A stretch of DNA of 64,000 nucleotides from an uncultured Prevotellaceae bacterium. GTDB taxonomy: Bacteria > Bacteroidota > Bacteroidia > Bacteroidales > Bacteroidaceae. How positions within the stretch are numbered: the stretch's first letter is position 1; each line of letters starts with the position of its first letter. The notes below the pieces were generated by a model, which was not told the DNA's origin, did not search any database, and saw only the letters and a program-made list of their open reading frames with translations. Below, one piece after another: positions 1 to 9,910 of this stretch. The stretch spans positions 1-64,000 of the forward strand of contig CACYPF010000011.1 of NCBI GenBank assembly GCA_902776195.1. The letters are read 5' to 3'. A program made the translations under genes and the position numbers.

Positions 1-1
1 G

Positions 2-58
2 GAGGGAGAATCATACAGCAATCTCCCCAAGGCTTTTGAGGTCATTGAAGACAAGTAA
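2..58 (+). CDS. 3' end of an unidentified CDS (partial)
   Basis: Frame 2 is open from the window edge to a TAA at 56-58 and would encode 18 C-terminal residues ending in VIEDK. It is too short to recognise. It sits next to a tRNA-like integration scar, so it could be the tail of a mobile-element gene, but nothing in the residues shows this. It could also be a chance open frame. Confidence 0.2.
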   Translation, partial: EGESYSNLPKAFEVIEDK

Positions 59-188
59 CAATTTAAAGAGAAATAAGCAAATGAACCAAGTTCCCGTCTA
101 TGATAGCCGCAAAATAGCCGCAAAGTGAAAAGGGCAAATCCTTGAAAGGCCGATAAATAAAGGCGTTTTGGGAGATTTCAGCGTTTGT

Positions 189-230
189 TTCCGGTTCTGA
201 AGGTCTTGGGTTTGAATCCCAACGGGATCA
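189..230 (+). other. 3' half of a tRNA-Arg(CCG)-like gene, probable att site
   Basis: Read from the 3' end, this stretch fits a tRNA: an anticodon loop TTCCGGT (anticodon CCG), the 3' anticodon strand TCTGA, a variable loop AGGTC, a T arm TTGGG/TTTGAAT/CCCAA, the acceptor 3' strand CGGGATC and discriminator A, followed by CGA rather than CCA. Bases 5' of the anticodon loop do not pair (no TCAGA), and no D arm or 5' acceptor strand is present. This is what remains after a tyrosine recombinase exchanges strands in an anticodon loop. The functional tRNA would lie outside the window. Inference from structure only. Confidence 0.55.
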
Positions 231-328
231 CGAAGTTAAAAGGAGAATTAAATATGAAACTCGTTTTCAAATATTTAAGGCTCCTTTTTACTTTGTAGGA
301 TGGCAGGCGCCAGCCTACAGGGATATGC

Positions 329-347
329 AATCCCAACGGGATCACGA
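329..347 (+). repeat. Second copy of the tRNA 3' end (19 bp)
   Basis: Nineteen bases covering the 3' side of the T arm and the acceptor strand are repeated exactly from 215-233, 114 bp downstream. The upstream bases differ, so only the terminal part was copied. A tandem partial att site suggests a second integration or an excision scar. Confidence 0.5.
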
Positions 348-476
348 AAGATTGAAAGGTTTCAAAGAAAGAAGCTTGCTTTTTAACTCTTTGGAGCCTT
401 TTTTCATGCCGATTAAAGCCCGTTTTCAAGTCAATTGGAGGCTCCATTTGATTTGCGATGCCTCGGTGGAAAATCT

Positions 477-1208
477 TTATGAGGAAACGACAACAACTTC
501 AAGTTGCTTGACAAGGTGTTCAAAAACCCAATCCCCACACTTTAATACTTGGTGTGGGGATTGGGTATACAGCAGAACGCCCTGTTCATCCCATTTTTCC
601 GACGGAATTAAAAATTTTTTAATTGCTTCGGACAATTGGAGTTCTCCACTCTCATCTATCTGTTTTAGATGATAAGTAATGTCTGGAATAGAAACATTAA
701 ACAGTTCAGACATCCGTTTCTGAGAAAGCCAGAATGTGTCCTGACTGAAAAGCACGTTCACATTCACTTTTCCTGTGCTCGAACGGTATATCAAGACATT
801 ACCCTCGACGCTTGTAGCCAGCTCCTGAGAGTTCATCTTACTGGTGAAATATTCCTTTGCAGCTTTTACAATAGGTTTCCGCTGATCTGCGTTCAATGCA
901 ATCGCTATGCAGGCCGTACGAGACAGTTTGAATGACTTTACCTGTCTTGTCGTTCCCGAGCCCAGTTTAGCCATCTCCTCTATCTCCACCATGTGTTCCT
1001 TTAGGTCTAAGCCCTTCTCTTGCTGTAGGAAGGTGGCAACCTTGTCCATCAACCGTTCGAAGTTCCAGTACTTCTGGTAACCCATGAGTCGCGCTAACTT
1101 ACGCGAGTTCCACCACTCACGACCTTCACCATCCGTCTCTTTGATAGCCTCAAAGGGCGACAACATTTCTTCTGGTGAGAACATCTCTATTTCGTTTGTA
1201 TTGTCCAT
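477..1208 (-). CDS. DinD-like/RhuM-like fusion protein, C-terminus truncated
   Basis: The 243-aa protein has two recognisable parts. Residues 19-125 match the DinD family: a Bro-N-like start with EWWNSRKLARLMGY, then LSRTACIAIALNADQRKP. Residues 137-192 match the N-terminal domain of virulence RhuM proteins, with DTFWLSQKRMSELF and a helix-turn-helix-like stretch. RhuM similarity stops near residue 213. The last 30 residues are translated from a terminator hairpin, so the RhuM domain looks cut short. It is the last gene of the minus-strand operon, 27 nt after the YobI NTPase gene. Such proteins are common beside restriction genes; their biochemical role is not established. ATG at 1208. Confidence 0.7.
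   Translation of the reverse strand: MDNTNEIEMFSPEEMLSPFEAIKETDGEGREWWNSRKLARLMGYQKYWNFERLMDKVATFLQQEKGLDLKEHMVEIEEMAKLGSGTTRQVKSFKLSRTACIAIALNADQRKPIVKAAKEYFTSKMNSQELATSVEGNVLIYRSSTGKVNVNVLFSQDTFWLSQKRMSELFNVSIPDITYHLKQIDESGELQLSEAIKKFLIPSEKWDEQGVLLYTQSPHQVLKCGDWVFEHLVKQLEVVVVSS
521..565 (-). terminator. Rho-independent terminator of the restriction operon
   Basis: A perfect 14-bp inverted repeat (527-540 with 552-565, CCCAATCCCCACAC arm) with an 11-nt loop is followed on the minus strand by GTTTTT. It lies inside the last codons of the DinD-RhuM frame and would end transcription coming from the hsd and YobI genes. Confidence 0.75.
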
Positions 1209-1235
1209 ATCGTTTGCGAAATTAATATAAACTAT

Positions 1236-4200
1236 TTAATTTCTTTTCGGATTGACTCTTATTCCGTCTTTTTCTGGAGTCGTTGAAGAAATAAAGCCTA
1301 AATCTTTTAGTATAGATAACAGGGCAACATTCCCGGCACTATTTTCAAGAATAGGACGTTTTCTCCTTTCTGCAATTTCCACATAAATTCCTCCTAAAGA
1401 GTTTAATAGCGCAGAAATTCCATCATTATTATATTTGTAATTTGAAAGCATTTGACTCGCAATGGCAACTTTGTTGTTTTCATTTTCTGCCATAGTTAAT
1501 AATTCACTAAAAACATCTTGGCCTATCAATATATCATTAGCCGACAACAAGATTTCAATTATTTTGTCTGCAATGATCTTAGTTCCTGTTATGACTTTAG
1601 GAGATAATATTCCTACTATTCTTCTTTTTTCTTGCAACGAGAACTTTTCCGAGTTTAGCAGAGTCAGAGCATCATTGACACCTATATTGTAAATATATCC
1701 CATATTGTTTAAGAATTCATTATGATAATGAATCAGGTAATCAGGATAGATTGCCATTTCTTGCATTATAACAATATTAGCTTCAGAAAAAGCAATTTTA
1801 TCGTCAGCCAAAAGAACCAAAAGACGTTCTCGGTCCAGTTGTCCTAACTTCTCAAAGCCGTCGAACTTGTTATTGAATGCTTTACTTATCGAACGATATG
1901 CTTTTAAACTCAATTTTGATGATCCTAATAATTCATTAAACAAAGTTCCTTTTGATTCTATGTCATCTGAACATTCATCTTCTAATTCTGCGTAATAATA
2001 TTCAATATAGCTTAGCAATTCATCTGTAACTCCTCCATTCTTATTGAAATAACAATCAATATTTTCCCAAGTTGGAGCTATTATTTTAGACTTAATAGCA
2101 ATGTTCCAACTATTCTCATTAACATTAGTAAAGTCATCCAATAGATTTATTTGACTATTCAAATAGGGAATTTTCTGTTCAGGCTTCAAATTCTCATAAT
2201 TTAGGATAAATAGTAAATTATCTACAGATTCGTCTTTACTGGTTGTTGAGAAACAAGCAAATGCATCAACAAAAGCATGTTTTATACATTTCTCAAATTC
2301 AGGATGATGTGTATCTGTAATTCTGGTTAAATTCAAATTATCTGGATTCACATCATTTCCATTGTTTAAGAAGTTAGCGATAAGACATAAATTCTCTTTG
2401 TTAATATCATAATGCCATTGCTTGATGACCTCGGTAAGAAGGTCTTTATTAGCATTATCAAGATTTGAGAAAAGACATGCTTTTATTAGTTCCTTGCATT
2501 TTGACAAGCCTATATTATCCACCCTTGACGACAAAAACGAATAGTTTTCATTAAGCCAAAGTGACTGTATTTCGGTTACCTCATCACAGTATTTTAGCCA
2601 CCCCTCTCGTAGAAGTTGTTGTTCTTCAGTATTGCTATGAGCCTCTATCATCTGCCAGGACTGATCCGTGTTCCATTTGATAAATTCAGAAAAAACTTTT
2701 TCCTTCTGTTTACCCAACTGATAATATTGAGCTAAGAAACCTAAAGGAGCATCCACTTTTTCTAATCTTCCCATCATTTGTGAAAACATATCACGCTCTT
2801 TGGCATTATTCTTAGGAGCTAAATAATCCAATAAGTCATTATTTAGTATTGCGTCATGTTCAAACATATATGGTTTCAACTCTTTGACAAAGTTGTTTAT
2901 CTTGTCTATATGATAAGTGTATTCTTTCTTAATTTGACGTTTCATGGATAAGAGTAAATCACGGTCAGCCAAAGATACCATTCCTGGATAGAAATATGAT
3001 ATGTAATCGTAATAATCTTCGTCAATATATCCTTGACGGATAAAGACATCCATCAATGGGGCTAGGTTGAAACCTCTATATAATTCGCTATCACCCAGAT
3101 TATATGCTTTCAAAAGATGAGATAATTTTTGTGACTGTATTTTAAGTTCCTCTTTATGAAGTTCTTTTTCTTCTTTTTGAATTACTTTACCAGCAGTTTT
3201 GATTGCCTCAATTCTTTCTTTAAATTTAATTTTCTTATCAATAGAATCAAAACTCACATTTGCAGATTGATTATATGCCGATCCATAAGAAAAATATTGA
3301 TAACGTATGGATGATAACTTGCTTAACTTATCAAATAAGTTCTCATTTTGAGAAATCTGTCTAAGTGTATAGTATTGATTGTCTATCTGAATAGATGACA
3401 TAGATACATAGACTGCCTCTCGCAATTCCTGCAAGAACAAATATCGCAAGTCGGATTCTTTTAGATGTTCATTTTCTTCTATCCTTTTTTTCTTTTCTTC
3501 CAACTGCTTTGTTTTCGTATCTAAAACTTTTAAAGCTTCTGCCACAAATAACCGCTTAGAACTAAGACATTTATATACAGAACCGTCTCTTCGATGTAAC
3601 TGAGCAAAGTCTTTAGGGAAATAGTTTTTGTAAACTATCATTGCCAACAACTTTGTCAAATTGAGATTCTTTTTATTAGGATCATACAGTTTCTTGCGAT
3701 ATTGACTATATTCATTGGCAATATTAGTCAAAATCCTCATATCCTGAATAAAGAAGGCTATCTCTGACAAGTCATCATCAGGGATTTCGTCATCTTCAAA
3801 TCCTCTGGCATGCAAAGCTGCTTTTAATTTTGCTTTTGAATTCGAAGGATTGATAACGGGTATTACTGTTGTTATATAATCAAAGAATTTTGTTCTTGCT
3901 TCATCCACAAAAACATCATCTTTGATGGCATAAAGGAAAACAATATGGCGTCCAACAATCTTAGACTCATTCACCAACTGGTTCAGTTCTCTTAATTTCA
4001 GGTATATCTTTTCAGTTTCAAATCTGTCAAGATCTTCTATTACAACAACATCATAAGGCGTAACCTGAAAGAAATACAATATTTCATCGAGATGCTTGTT
4101 GAAGATAGAATTTTCTTCTTCGATTTCTATTTGTGCATCCTTCAGGTTAAGTTTATTAAGTTTCGAATTAGAATAGGATTTTATGATATACCTGAAAATA

Positions 4201-4745
4201 TGGTATGAGGCCCATAATAAATAAAGAGAGGCAAAAAAAACTATCAAGGCCTTAAACTTCACTAAATGAAAATAGCGAAAGAAGACCTCTATAAGATTTG
4301 GAAAGAAAACTGATATAAAAGCAAGAATAAACAAAACTCCACATATCGAATAGAACCGTAAATATTCCTTCTCTATATGTACAATCCTCTTAAATCTTGA
4401 ATTTGGGACAGTACTCGCCTTCTCCCTATAAATGATTTGTTGGAGTATGCTATATTCAATCTTTCTGTTTAATGCCTCAATGTCTTTGTCACTATTATTT
4501 GATGTTTCCCCATCCTCTTCTGCTTGTAGTGTTGCTAAGGAGATAGGGAGGTAATGGAATTCTTTATGTTCTTCCATTAAAGTTTGGATAATAGAACTTT
4601 TACCTGAACCAAACGGACCAGTCAGTGCTATATTTCTAATATCCTCATTTTCCAAAGCATGATTAAGCACCTCAGCCAGTTCATCCACTGTCTGATGCGA
4701 AGGATCACCCTCCTTTAATTTAATCGGTAATAATGACTGTAACAT
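1236..4745 (-). CDS. YobI/KAP-like membrane-associated P-loop NTPase
   Basis: This 1,169-aa protein has a Walker A motif GPFGSGKSS at residues 43-51, two predicted transmembrane helices at about 131-150 and 164-186, and a Walker B stretch YDVVVIEDLDRF at 231-242. Insertion of membrane helices between the Walker motifs is the signature of KAP/YobI-type NTPases. The remaining 900 residues are helical, rich in charged residues, and have no domain I recognise. The gene starts 9 nt after the hsdR stop, so it is probably cotranscribed with the restriction system. This points to a defence role, perhaps as a membrane-acting effector, but that is inference from context. AT-rich coding sequence compared with the core genes. 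Confidence 0.75.
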   Translation of the reverse strand: MLQSLLPIKLKEGDPSHQTVDELAEVLNHALENEDIRNIALTGPFGSGKSSIIQTLMEEHKEFHYLPISLATLQAEEDGETSNNSDKDIEALNRKIEYSILQQIIYREKASTVPNSRFKRIVHIEKEYLRFYSICGVLFILAFISVFFPNLIEVFFRYFHLVKFKALIVFFASLYLLWASYHIFRYIIKSYSNSKLNKLNLKDAQIEIEEENSIFNKHLDEILYFFQVTPYDVVVIEDLDRFETEKIYLKLRELNQLVNESKIVGRHIVFLYAIKDDVFVDEARTKFFDYITTVIPVINPSNSKAKLKAALHARGFEDDEIPDDDLSEIAFFIQDMRILTNIANEYSQYRKKLYDPNKKNLNLTKLLAMIVYKNYFPKDFAQLHRRDGSVYKCLSSKRLFVAEALKVLDTKTKQLEEKKKRIEENEHLKESDLRYLFLQELREAVYVSMSSIQIDNQYYTLRQISQNENLFDKLSKLSSIRYQYFSYGSAYNQSANVSFDSIDKKIKFKERIEAIKTAGKVIQKEEKELHKEELKIQSQKLSHLLKAYNLGDSELYRGFNLAPLMDVFIRQGYIDEDYYDYISYFYPGMVSLADRDLLLSMKRQIKKEYTYHIDKINNFVKELKPYMFEHDAILNNDLLDYLAPKNNAKERDMFSQMMGRLEKVDAPLGFLAQYYQLGKQKEKVFSEFIKWNTDQSWQMIEAHSNTEEQQLLREGWLKYCDEVTEIQSLWLNENYSFLSSRVDNIGLSKCKELIKACLFSNLDNANKDLLTEVIKQWHYDINKENLCLIANFLNNGNDVNPDNLNLTRITDTHHPEFEKCIKHAFVDAFACFSTTSKDESVDNLLFILNYENLKPEQKIPYLNSQINLLDDFTNVNENSWNIAIKSKIIAPTWENIDCYFNKNGGVTDELLSYIEYYYAELEDECSDDIESKGTLFNELLGSSKLSLKAYRSISKAFNNKFDGFEKLGQLDRERLLVLLADDKIAFSEANIVIMQEMAIYPDYLIHYHNEFLNNMGYIYNIGVNDALTLLNSEKFSLQEKRRIVGILSPKVITGTKIIADKIIEILLSANDILIGQDVFSELLTMAENENNKVAIASQMLSNYKYNNDGISALLNSLGGIYVEIAERRKRPILENSAGNVALLSILKDLGFISSTTPEKDGIRVNPKRN

Positions 4746-4754
4746 CTTTATATT

Positions 4755-7700
4755 CTATTTACCTGTTTCTACAGCACCTTCTGCTGCCATATGAAGAGAC
4801 ATATCATCCTCGTAAGGAATATTTTGCCCTGCCATTTCCAAATCAGTAATGCACATTCCTGTTGCATAGCAGTACATGGTGAGGATGATATTGATAGCAC
4901 CATTGATTTCCTGTTCCGATGCCGTTGGCGAAATATGTGACTCAGCATTGCGCCATTCCTTCACCATTTGCAGATATTGGTACAAACGTTGGTGGACATC
5001 GTTTTGATTGAATTTCAATTGCCACAAAGGTTTTACTGCATAGATAACATTAGCCCACGTCACATCCTCGCCTTCATGCTGCGGCTTCACCTCTTCACCT
5101 TTATACAAGTAATAGAGCTTTTTCAGATATGCTTCAAACTTAGTAACGAGTAGGTTAAACGCCACATGTTTATCCACTATCGTAGCATCCTGTTTAAAGA
5201 GATTTATGAAAGCACGATGAATAAACACACCAACCCCATCAAGGGTTCCCAAAGATTCCTTATCTATCACGTACATCAGTGCATTAACGATTTCCGGTTG
5301 CGGACGCATATTCTGACTTACCCCCACTAAAGTGAAGGCAATTATCTCTTCAATTTTTGCCTTTATCTCATTGATGTGGGGTTCTGCACTGCCAGATGTT
5401 GTTTGTGGATTCTCCAGATTCTCAAACTGGTCGTCAATATTTTCATCGTACTTCTCTTCCACATCTTCTATTGTCACATCATCGTGCAGGTAGGCATATA
5501 GAATCTTCTTCCGACTATCTGCACTCAGAATAAACTCTTTCAGCAGATAACTCCACTTGGTCATCATGAAAGGAGGCGCAACGGGTTTCCCCTCTACCAT
5601 CTCGATAAACGTGATGGTTTTATCCTTATCAATAGACTTGCGTAACTCAGTGAAGCGCTCAAAGTCATTCAGATTGTCCTCTGTGACATTCGATGTCACA
5701 ATGGCTTTCAGTTTATCGAAGTCCACACCTGTTGCTTCGTGCAGGATACGCATCTGGTCAAACAATTCCTTCAACTGATATTCGTTGATGTAGTCTTGCA
5801 ATGTCTTACCAGGCTCTGGACGAAGGTCACCACGCTGAATATCATGCAGTATGAGAATTGCTGTACGCTGGTCTTTTTGCGTCAGAGAAGCAAAAGTCTT
5901 ATGCAATTCCCTCAGAGCGGCTTTTGTCATTTCACTACCAGGTCCCTCGTTATAGAGTTGCTTGATAAACTTCTCGAACTTTGAGTTGATGTATTCAGCA
6001 TCTATTTTGCCAGTACTGATTTCTGTAATAAATACATTCTCAGGATAGTCAAAATCTCTATCAGGAGTACGAGGTCCTGGAGGGTTATTAAATAGTTCTT
6101 TGTAGCGAATCACCAATATCTGATAGGTCTGCTCATCAAACTCCATCTTTACCGTTGTGACACTGTTTTCGTGTTTGAAGTAATATTCGCTTTGCTCCCA
6201 TTCAAATCCCTGGAACTTTGCAGCCTCAATCAGTCGTGTCATCTGCACAAAGTCCTGTGCGAACATTCTGCAGTCAACAGGTGATGGTGGCAGCTTCTCG
6301 AAGTTCATGATGTTATTCGACTGGAAGATGTCACGAATATGACGGAACAGGTCGTTGATGAAGTTCAGATTCTGCTCCAGTTTATCAACGAATACTCCCA
6401 AAGGTCTATCTACATACAATTTCAGGGCATCTTCAATGTTCTTCTCCATGGTGTATGGGAACGAATAGTAATAGATATTACCCCAAGGCTTGTCTATCTT
6501 ATTAAAGATACGATTCGTACGCGAGAATCCTTGAATAATATCCACGTATGCCATCAGTTTGTCAACATACAGTGTATTAACCCATTTTGAGTCATAACCA
6601 GTCAACATCTGGGTTACCACAATGAGCAAGTCTATCTGTTGCAAGCGGTCATGTTCTATATTCGTATAAGGTTTCTTGTGAGCAAGACGCTTTGCCACAT
6701 CCTTTTTATATTTTCCATAATTGGGCAACGCAAAGTTCGTCTGATATTTTGCATTATAGTCAGACAGCATCTCCAACAAAGCGTCTTCCTTTGCTATACC
6801 CTCATCTGTATTGTCTATATTATTATCGAACACTGCTACCACATTCAAGTAACTATACTGCTCCTTGAATATTTTATAGTAAGCCATTGCCTCAGGAATA
6901 TTCTGTGTTGCAAGCATGGCGTGGAACTTATAGTTCTTGCTCAGCACAGCAAACTTCCTCGAAATGTGCTGTGCCACCTTTTGATGGTGTTCAGGTTGCT
7001 GATAAATATCCTTTTTCCCTCTAGGCAGATAATACTCAATTCCATGCTTCATGCTCCCATCTTCCATATAGAACGACGGCATCTGCAGTTTATTCATGAA
7101 GAGATCATACACCTTCATTTTCTCAGCATCCCCTTCAATCTCATCAAGTGAGTGAACATCCAGTTTATAGAATGCTGCCTTTTCTCTCAGCTCCTGTTCG
7201 TCGCTATAAGTTATTTCTTTATATACATCAAATCCGAGCACATTTTTATCTGGTATAGCATGAGCGATGGTATATTTGTGCAGCATGCTGCCAAACAGCG
7301 TTTCGGTCTTGATATCGTTGTGTGAGTTCTCATCGAACACGGGAGTACCAGTAAATCCAAAAAGCAAAGCCTTGGGGAAAGTGTGCTGAATATTGAGAAG
7401 CATCTTACCAAACACACTTCTATGGCATTCATCCACAATGAATACCAGTCGCTTCTTGCCTATCTTCTCTATGGTAGCATCTGATACCAACGGATTGTCC
7501 TTGATGTTCGACATCTTCTGAATAGAAGTCACAATCAACTTATCATCGCTATCAGTACTCTCCAGTTTATTGGCCAATATCAAAGTATTCTGGGTGTCCT
7601 GTATGGTATCGTCCTCCCCAGCAAATCCTCGATACTCGTCCAAAGACTGTATGCTCAGCTCTATGCGGTCCACCAAGAATACTACTTTGTCAGCATCACC

Positions 7701-8669
7701 ACTGTTGGCTATCAACTGTGCTGTCTTAAAACTGGTCATGGTCTTACCAGAACCTGTCGTGTGCCAGATATATCCGCCCTTCTTGCCTTTCTCGTCCCAA
7801 TTTGTCTTCTGGGTTACGTCCCAAATGGCAATAACAGCCTGATATTGATAGGAGCGAAGCACCTTCAGCGTCTGGTCTTTATCATCAGCTATCGTGTAAT
7901 AGCCTATCAGCTGGTGAGCCATAGGAATGTTAAGCAACTCTGTTGCTACCCGATGCCAGTCGAATATCTCGTCATTATTGAAGTCTGCCCAATGGAACTG
8001 AAACTCTTCAGAAAAGCCCTCTTCCTTGCCAGGATTAGCAAAATATAGCGTCTTTTCAGGTGTCATAGCCACAAACACCTGTACCATTGAGAATATGCCT
8101 TGACTGAACACACCTTCATGCATATAGCGCTTAATCTGCCCTACTGCATTTGAAACAAAATCGTGCGAACGCTTCAGTTCCACATGAATCAGCGGCATTC
8201 CATTTATCAGCAGCATCACATCCCCTCGTCTGTCACCTGCCAGCGGATGTGCAGTCTTGAAGTGAGGCTGACGAACTATCTGGTAACGACTTTGTCCGGC
8301 ACATATCTCTTTAGCATCAAACAGCTTCAGATATACCTCTTTGCCATAGTTGTGAGTATCCTTCTTGTTGTCACGCTTGATGCTCACCAGTTTGGCGTTG
8401 ATACGGCTATTGATTTCGTATGGAGTATGCCAACTGTTCACCTGATCAATGATTTGCTGCATCTCAGTAGGAGTCAGTGGGGCATTTCCGAGTTTCTCCT
8501 GTTCACGATTATTCTCATAGATTATCTGTGCCCAGTTCTCCAGCAGTTCCTCTTCTGTTGGATGATTGAATATCTCAGGCTCCCATCCGTGCTGCTTCAA
8601 CACTTCACAGAGAGCCACTTCGAAATCAAGTTCCTTATCAAAGGTTTGTATATTCTCTTTGCTGTTCAT
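4755..8669 (-). CDS. hsdR: Type I restriction enzyme, endonuclease/translocase subunit HsdR
   Basis: HsdR cleaves and translocates unmethylated DNA in complex with HsdM and HsdS. The N-terminal PD-(D/E)xK nuclease shows D150, then E164-L-K166, and a downstream QIKRY. The SF2 helicase motor shows Walker A TTGSGKT (304-310), DECH (413-416) and FGFTGTP further on. The 1,304-aa length is above the usual 1,000-1,100, with a long helical C-terminus likely used for HsdM docking. I start at the ATG at 8669; an upstream TTG at 8693 would overlap hsdS and adds residues unlike the family. It follows hsdS by 16 nt. All catalytic motifs look intact. Confidence 0.93.
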   Translation of the reverse strand: MNSKENIQTFDKELDFEVALCEVLKQHGWEPEIFNHPTEEELLENWAQIIYENNREQEKLGNAPLTPTEMQQIIDQVNSWHTPYEINSRINAKLVSIKRDNKKDTHNYGKEVYLKLFDAKEICAGQSRYQIVRQPHFKTAHPLAGDRRGDVMLLINGMPLIHVELKRSHDFVSNAVGQIKRYMHEGVFSQGIFSMVQVFVAMTPEKTLYFANPGKEEGFSEEFQFHWADFNNDEIFDWHRVATELLNIPMAHQLIGYYTIADDKDQTLKVLRSYQYQAVIAIWDVTQKTNWDEKGKKGGYIWHTTGSGKTMTSFKTAQLIANSGDADKVVFLVDRIELSIQSLDEYRGFAGEDDTIQDTQNTLILANKLESTDSDDKLIVTSIQKMSNIKDNPLVSDATIEKIGKKRLVFIVDECHRSVFGKMLLNIQHTFPKALLFGFTGTPVFDENSHNDIKTETLFGSMLHKYTIAHAIPDKNVLGFDVYKEITYSDEQELREKAAFYKLDVHSLDEIEGDAEKMKVYDLFMNKLQMPSFYMEDGSMKHGIEYYLPRGKKDIYQQPEHHQKVAQHISRKFAVLSKNYKFHAMLATQNIPEAMAYYKIFKEQYSYLNVVAVFDNNIDNTDEGIAKEDALLEMLSDYNAKYQTNFALPNYGKYKKDVAKRLAHKKPYTNIEHDRLQQIDLLIVVTQMLTGYDSKWVNTLYVDKLMAYVDIIQGFSRTNRIFNKIDKPWGNIYYYSFPYTMEKNIEDALKLYVDRPLGVFVDKLEQNLNFINDLFRHIRDIFQSNNIMNFEKLPPSPVDCRMFAQDFVQMTRLIEAAKFQGFEWEQSEYYFKHENSVTTVKMEFDEQTYQILVIRYKELFNNPPGPRTPDRDFDYPENVFITEISTGKIDAEYINSKFEKFIKQLYNEGPGSEMTKAALRELHKTFASLTQKDQRTAILILHDIQRGDLRPEPGKTLQDYINEYQLKELFDQMRILHEATGVDFDKLKAIVTSNVTEDNLNDFERFTELRKSIDKDKTITFIEMVEGKPVAPPFMMTKWSYLLKEFILSADSRKKILYAYLHDDVTIEDVEEKYDENIDDQFENLENPQTTSGSAEPHINEIKAKIEEIIAFTLVGVSQNMRPQPEIVNALMYVIDKESLGTLDGVGVFIHRAFINLFKQDATIVDKHVAFNLLVTKFEAYLKKLYYLYKGEEVKPQHEGEDVTWANVIYAVKPLWQLKFNQNDVHQRLYQYLQMVKEWRNAESHISPTASEQEINGAINIILTMYCYATGMCITDLEMAGQNIPYEDDMSLHMAAEGAVETGK

Positions 8670-8685
8670 CTTGTGGATTATTAAA

Positions 8686-9903
8686 TTAAACAAACATTTT
8701 ATCCAGACATGCTGCCTTTATCTGTTTCAGTTTCTCCAGACGCTTTTCCTGCAGGGAGATTTGCTTATCGAGACTTGTGAAGAATGAGGCAATTTGCTGC
8801 TGCTCCTGTATATCTTTCGGATAAGATATCGGCATTTGCACAAATACATCGTCTGTTATAGAAAGCCTATCAAACCGAGCACCTGAATTTCCGTTATCTT
8901 TCATAAATTTATGCCAAAGAGTAGTTTTAAAGAACACACTCAAATAGTCTTTACTCATTCCATATACACGAAAGACATAATATAATGGAGACATCACACC
9001 TGCATACCCCAATTGATTCCTGTTAATTGGACCTACAGGTGCACTAGCTGAAATTCTTGGATTATAAACAAAATCATCATTTTCTACAATATAGTAACCT
9101 CTGATGTTATCACCATTAGAAACATCATGGTCAAAAAAATCCAATTGGTTGATAATACCATATTCTGCAGAATTAGTGAGTGTTATCCTATACTCTAAAT
9201 TCTGATTCTTTTTTATGACTTTTTTGCTGAAGCTACGTAAAGGCTCACATCCCCACTCTCCTTCAAATCCTTTGAATCTGACACGAGGAGTTGTTTCACC
9301 TGCCTGTGGAAACATAGAAACAAGACAAGCCTGCTTCATCTGTTTGAGCGATTCTATCTTCTTTGTGGTAGATTGAAGCATCGTATCAAGTGACTTAAAA
9401 TAATCTGCAATGACTATTTGTTCATTTACAGATCCAATATAAATAGACATTTTTAGGAAAGATTCAGGCTTTAAGGTCCTCAATTTTAGCACTGTACCTT
9501 CCATGTACTTTGATATTTCCTTGATAAAATTCTTTCTTCTAACAATACAATCTAAAAAGTTTGCATTCTGATCTGTATAAAAAATCTTATAGATAGGTGA
9601 AACAACGCCATTACATAAACTATTCTTATGAATAGCACCATGTATGACATTTGCGGGATTATATATTATGTCGTTTAATAAGGTGACCAAATATTTCTTA
9701 TTGGTTTTGTCTTTAATGAGAAAATCTCTTTTATTTGATTTTCTGTTCTCAGGTTTAATAATCCCTTCTTCAATAGTAAAAGACAACTGAGGAAGATCTG
9801 GTGTTATAGTACTTATTACGTGGCGTTCCTGAAAAATCTGATTTAATTCAAACTTTTCCCACTCCCCCTCAAATCCTTTAAGTCTTATTTGTGGTTTTGC
9901 CAT
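8686..9903 (-). CDS. hsdS: Type I restriction enzyme specificity subunit HsdS
   Basis: The 405-aa HsdS sets the DNA target of the type I complex. The protein is a clear internal duplication. Each half begins with a RxKGFEGEW stretch (residues 6-15 and about 207-215), continues into a variable target recognition domain, and ends in a helical spacer with LKQ(M/I)K(Q/A)ACL. This gives two half-sites of an asymmetric bipartite target that cannot be predicted here. No second hsdS copy or invertase is seen, so there is no sign of shuffling inside the window. The gene ends 16 nt before hsdR and starts 7 nt after hsdM. Confidence 0.92.
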   Translation of the reverse strand: MAKPQIRLKGFEGEWEKFELNQIFQERHVISTITPDLPQLSFTIEEGIIKPENRKSNKRDFLIKDKTNKKYLVTLLNDIIYNPANVIHGAIHKNSLCNGVVSPIYKIFYTDQNANFLDCIVRRKNFIKEISKYMEGTVLKLRTLKPESFLKMSIYIGSVNEQIVIADYFKSLDTMLQSTTKKIESLKQMKQACLVSMFPQAGETTPRVRFKGFEGEWGCEPLRSFSKKVIKKNQNLEYRITLTNSAEYGIINQLDFFDHDVSNGDNIRGYYIVENDDFVYNPRISASAPVGPINRNQLGYAGVMSPLYYVFRVYGMSKDYLSVFFKTTLWHKFMKDNGNSGARFDRLSITDDVFVQMPISYPKDIQEQQQIASFFTSLDKQISLQEKRLEKLKQIKAACLDKMFV

Positions 9904-9910
9904 AGCCTGA

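Noticed and set aside
160-233. A complete tRNA-Arg gene
   Set aside because: No 5' acceptor strand, D arm or matching 5' anticodon strand exists upstream; only the 3' half is there.
178-447. 89-codon minus-strand frame across the tRNA-like sequence
   Set aside because: Its residues are translations of the tRNA 3' end repeats (for example VIPLGFKPK), with no start signal.
8669-8693. Longer HsdR start
   Set aside because: Begins with TTG inside hsdS; the ATG at 8669 fits family starts and spacing.
8686-9903. Phase-variable hsdS system
   Set aside because: Internal repeats are present but there is no second hsdS fragment or invertase gene in the window.
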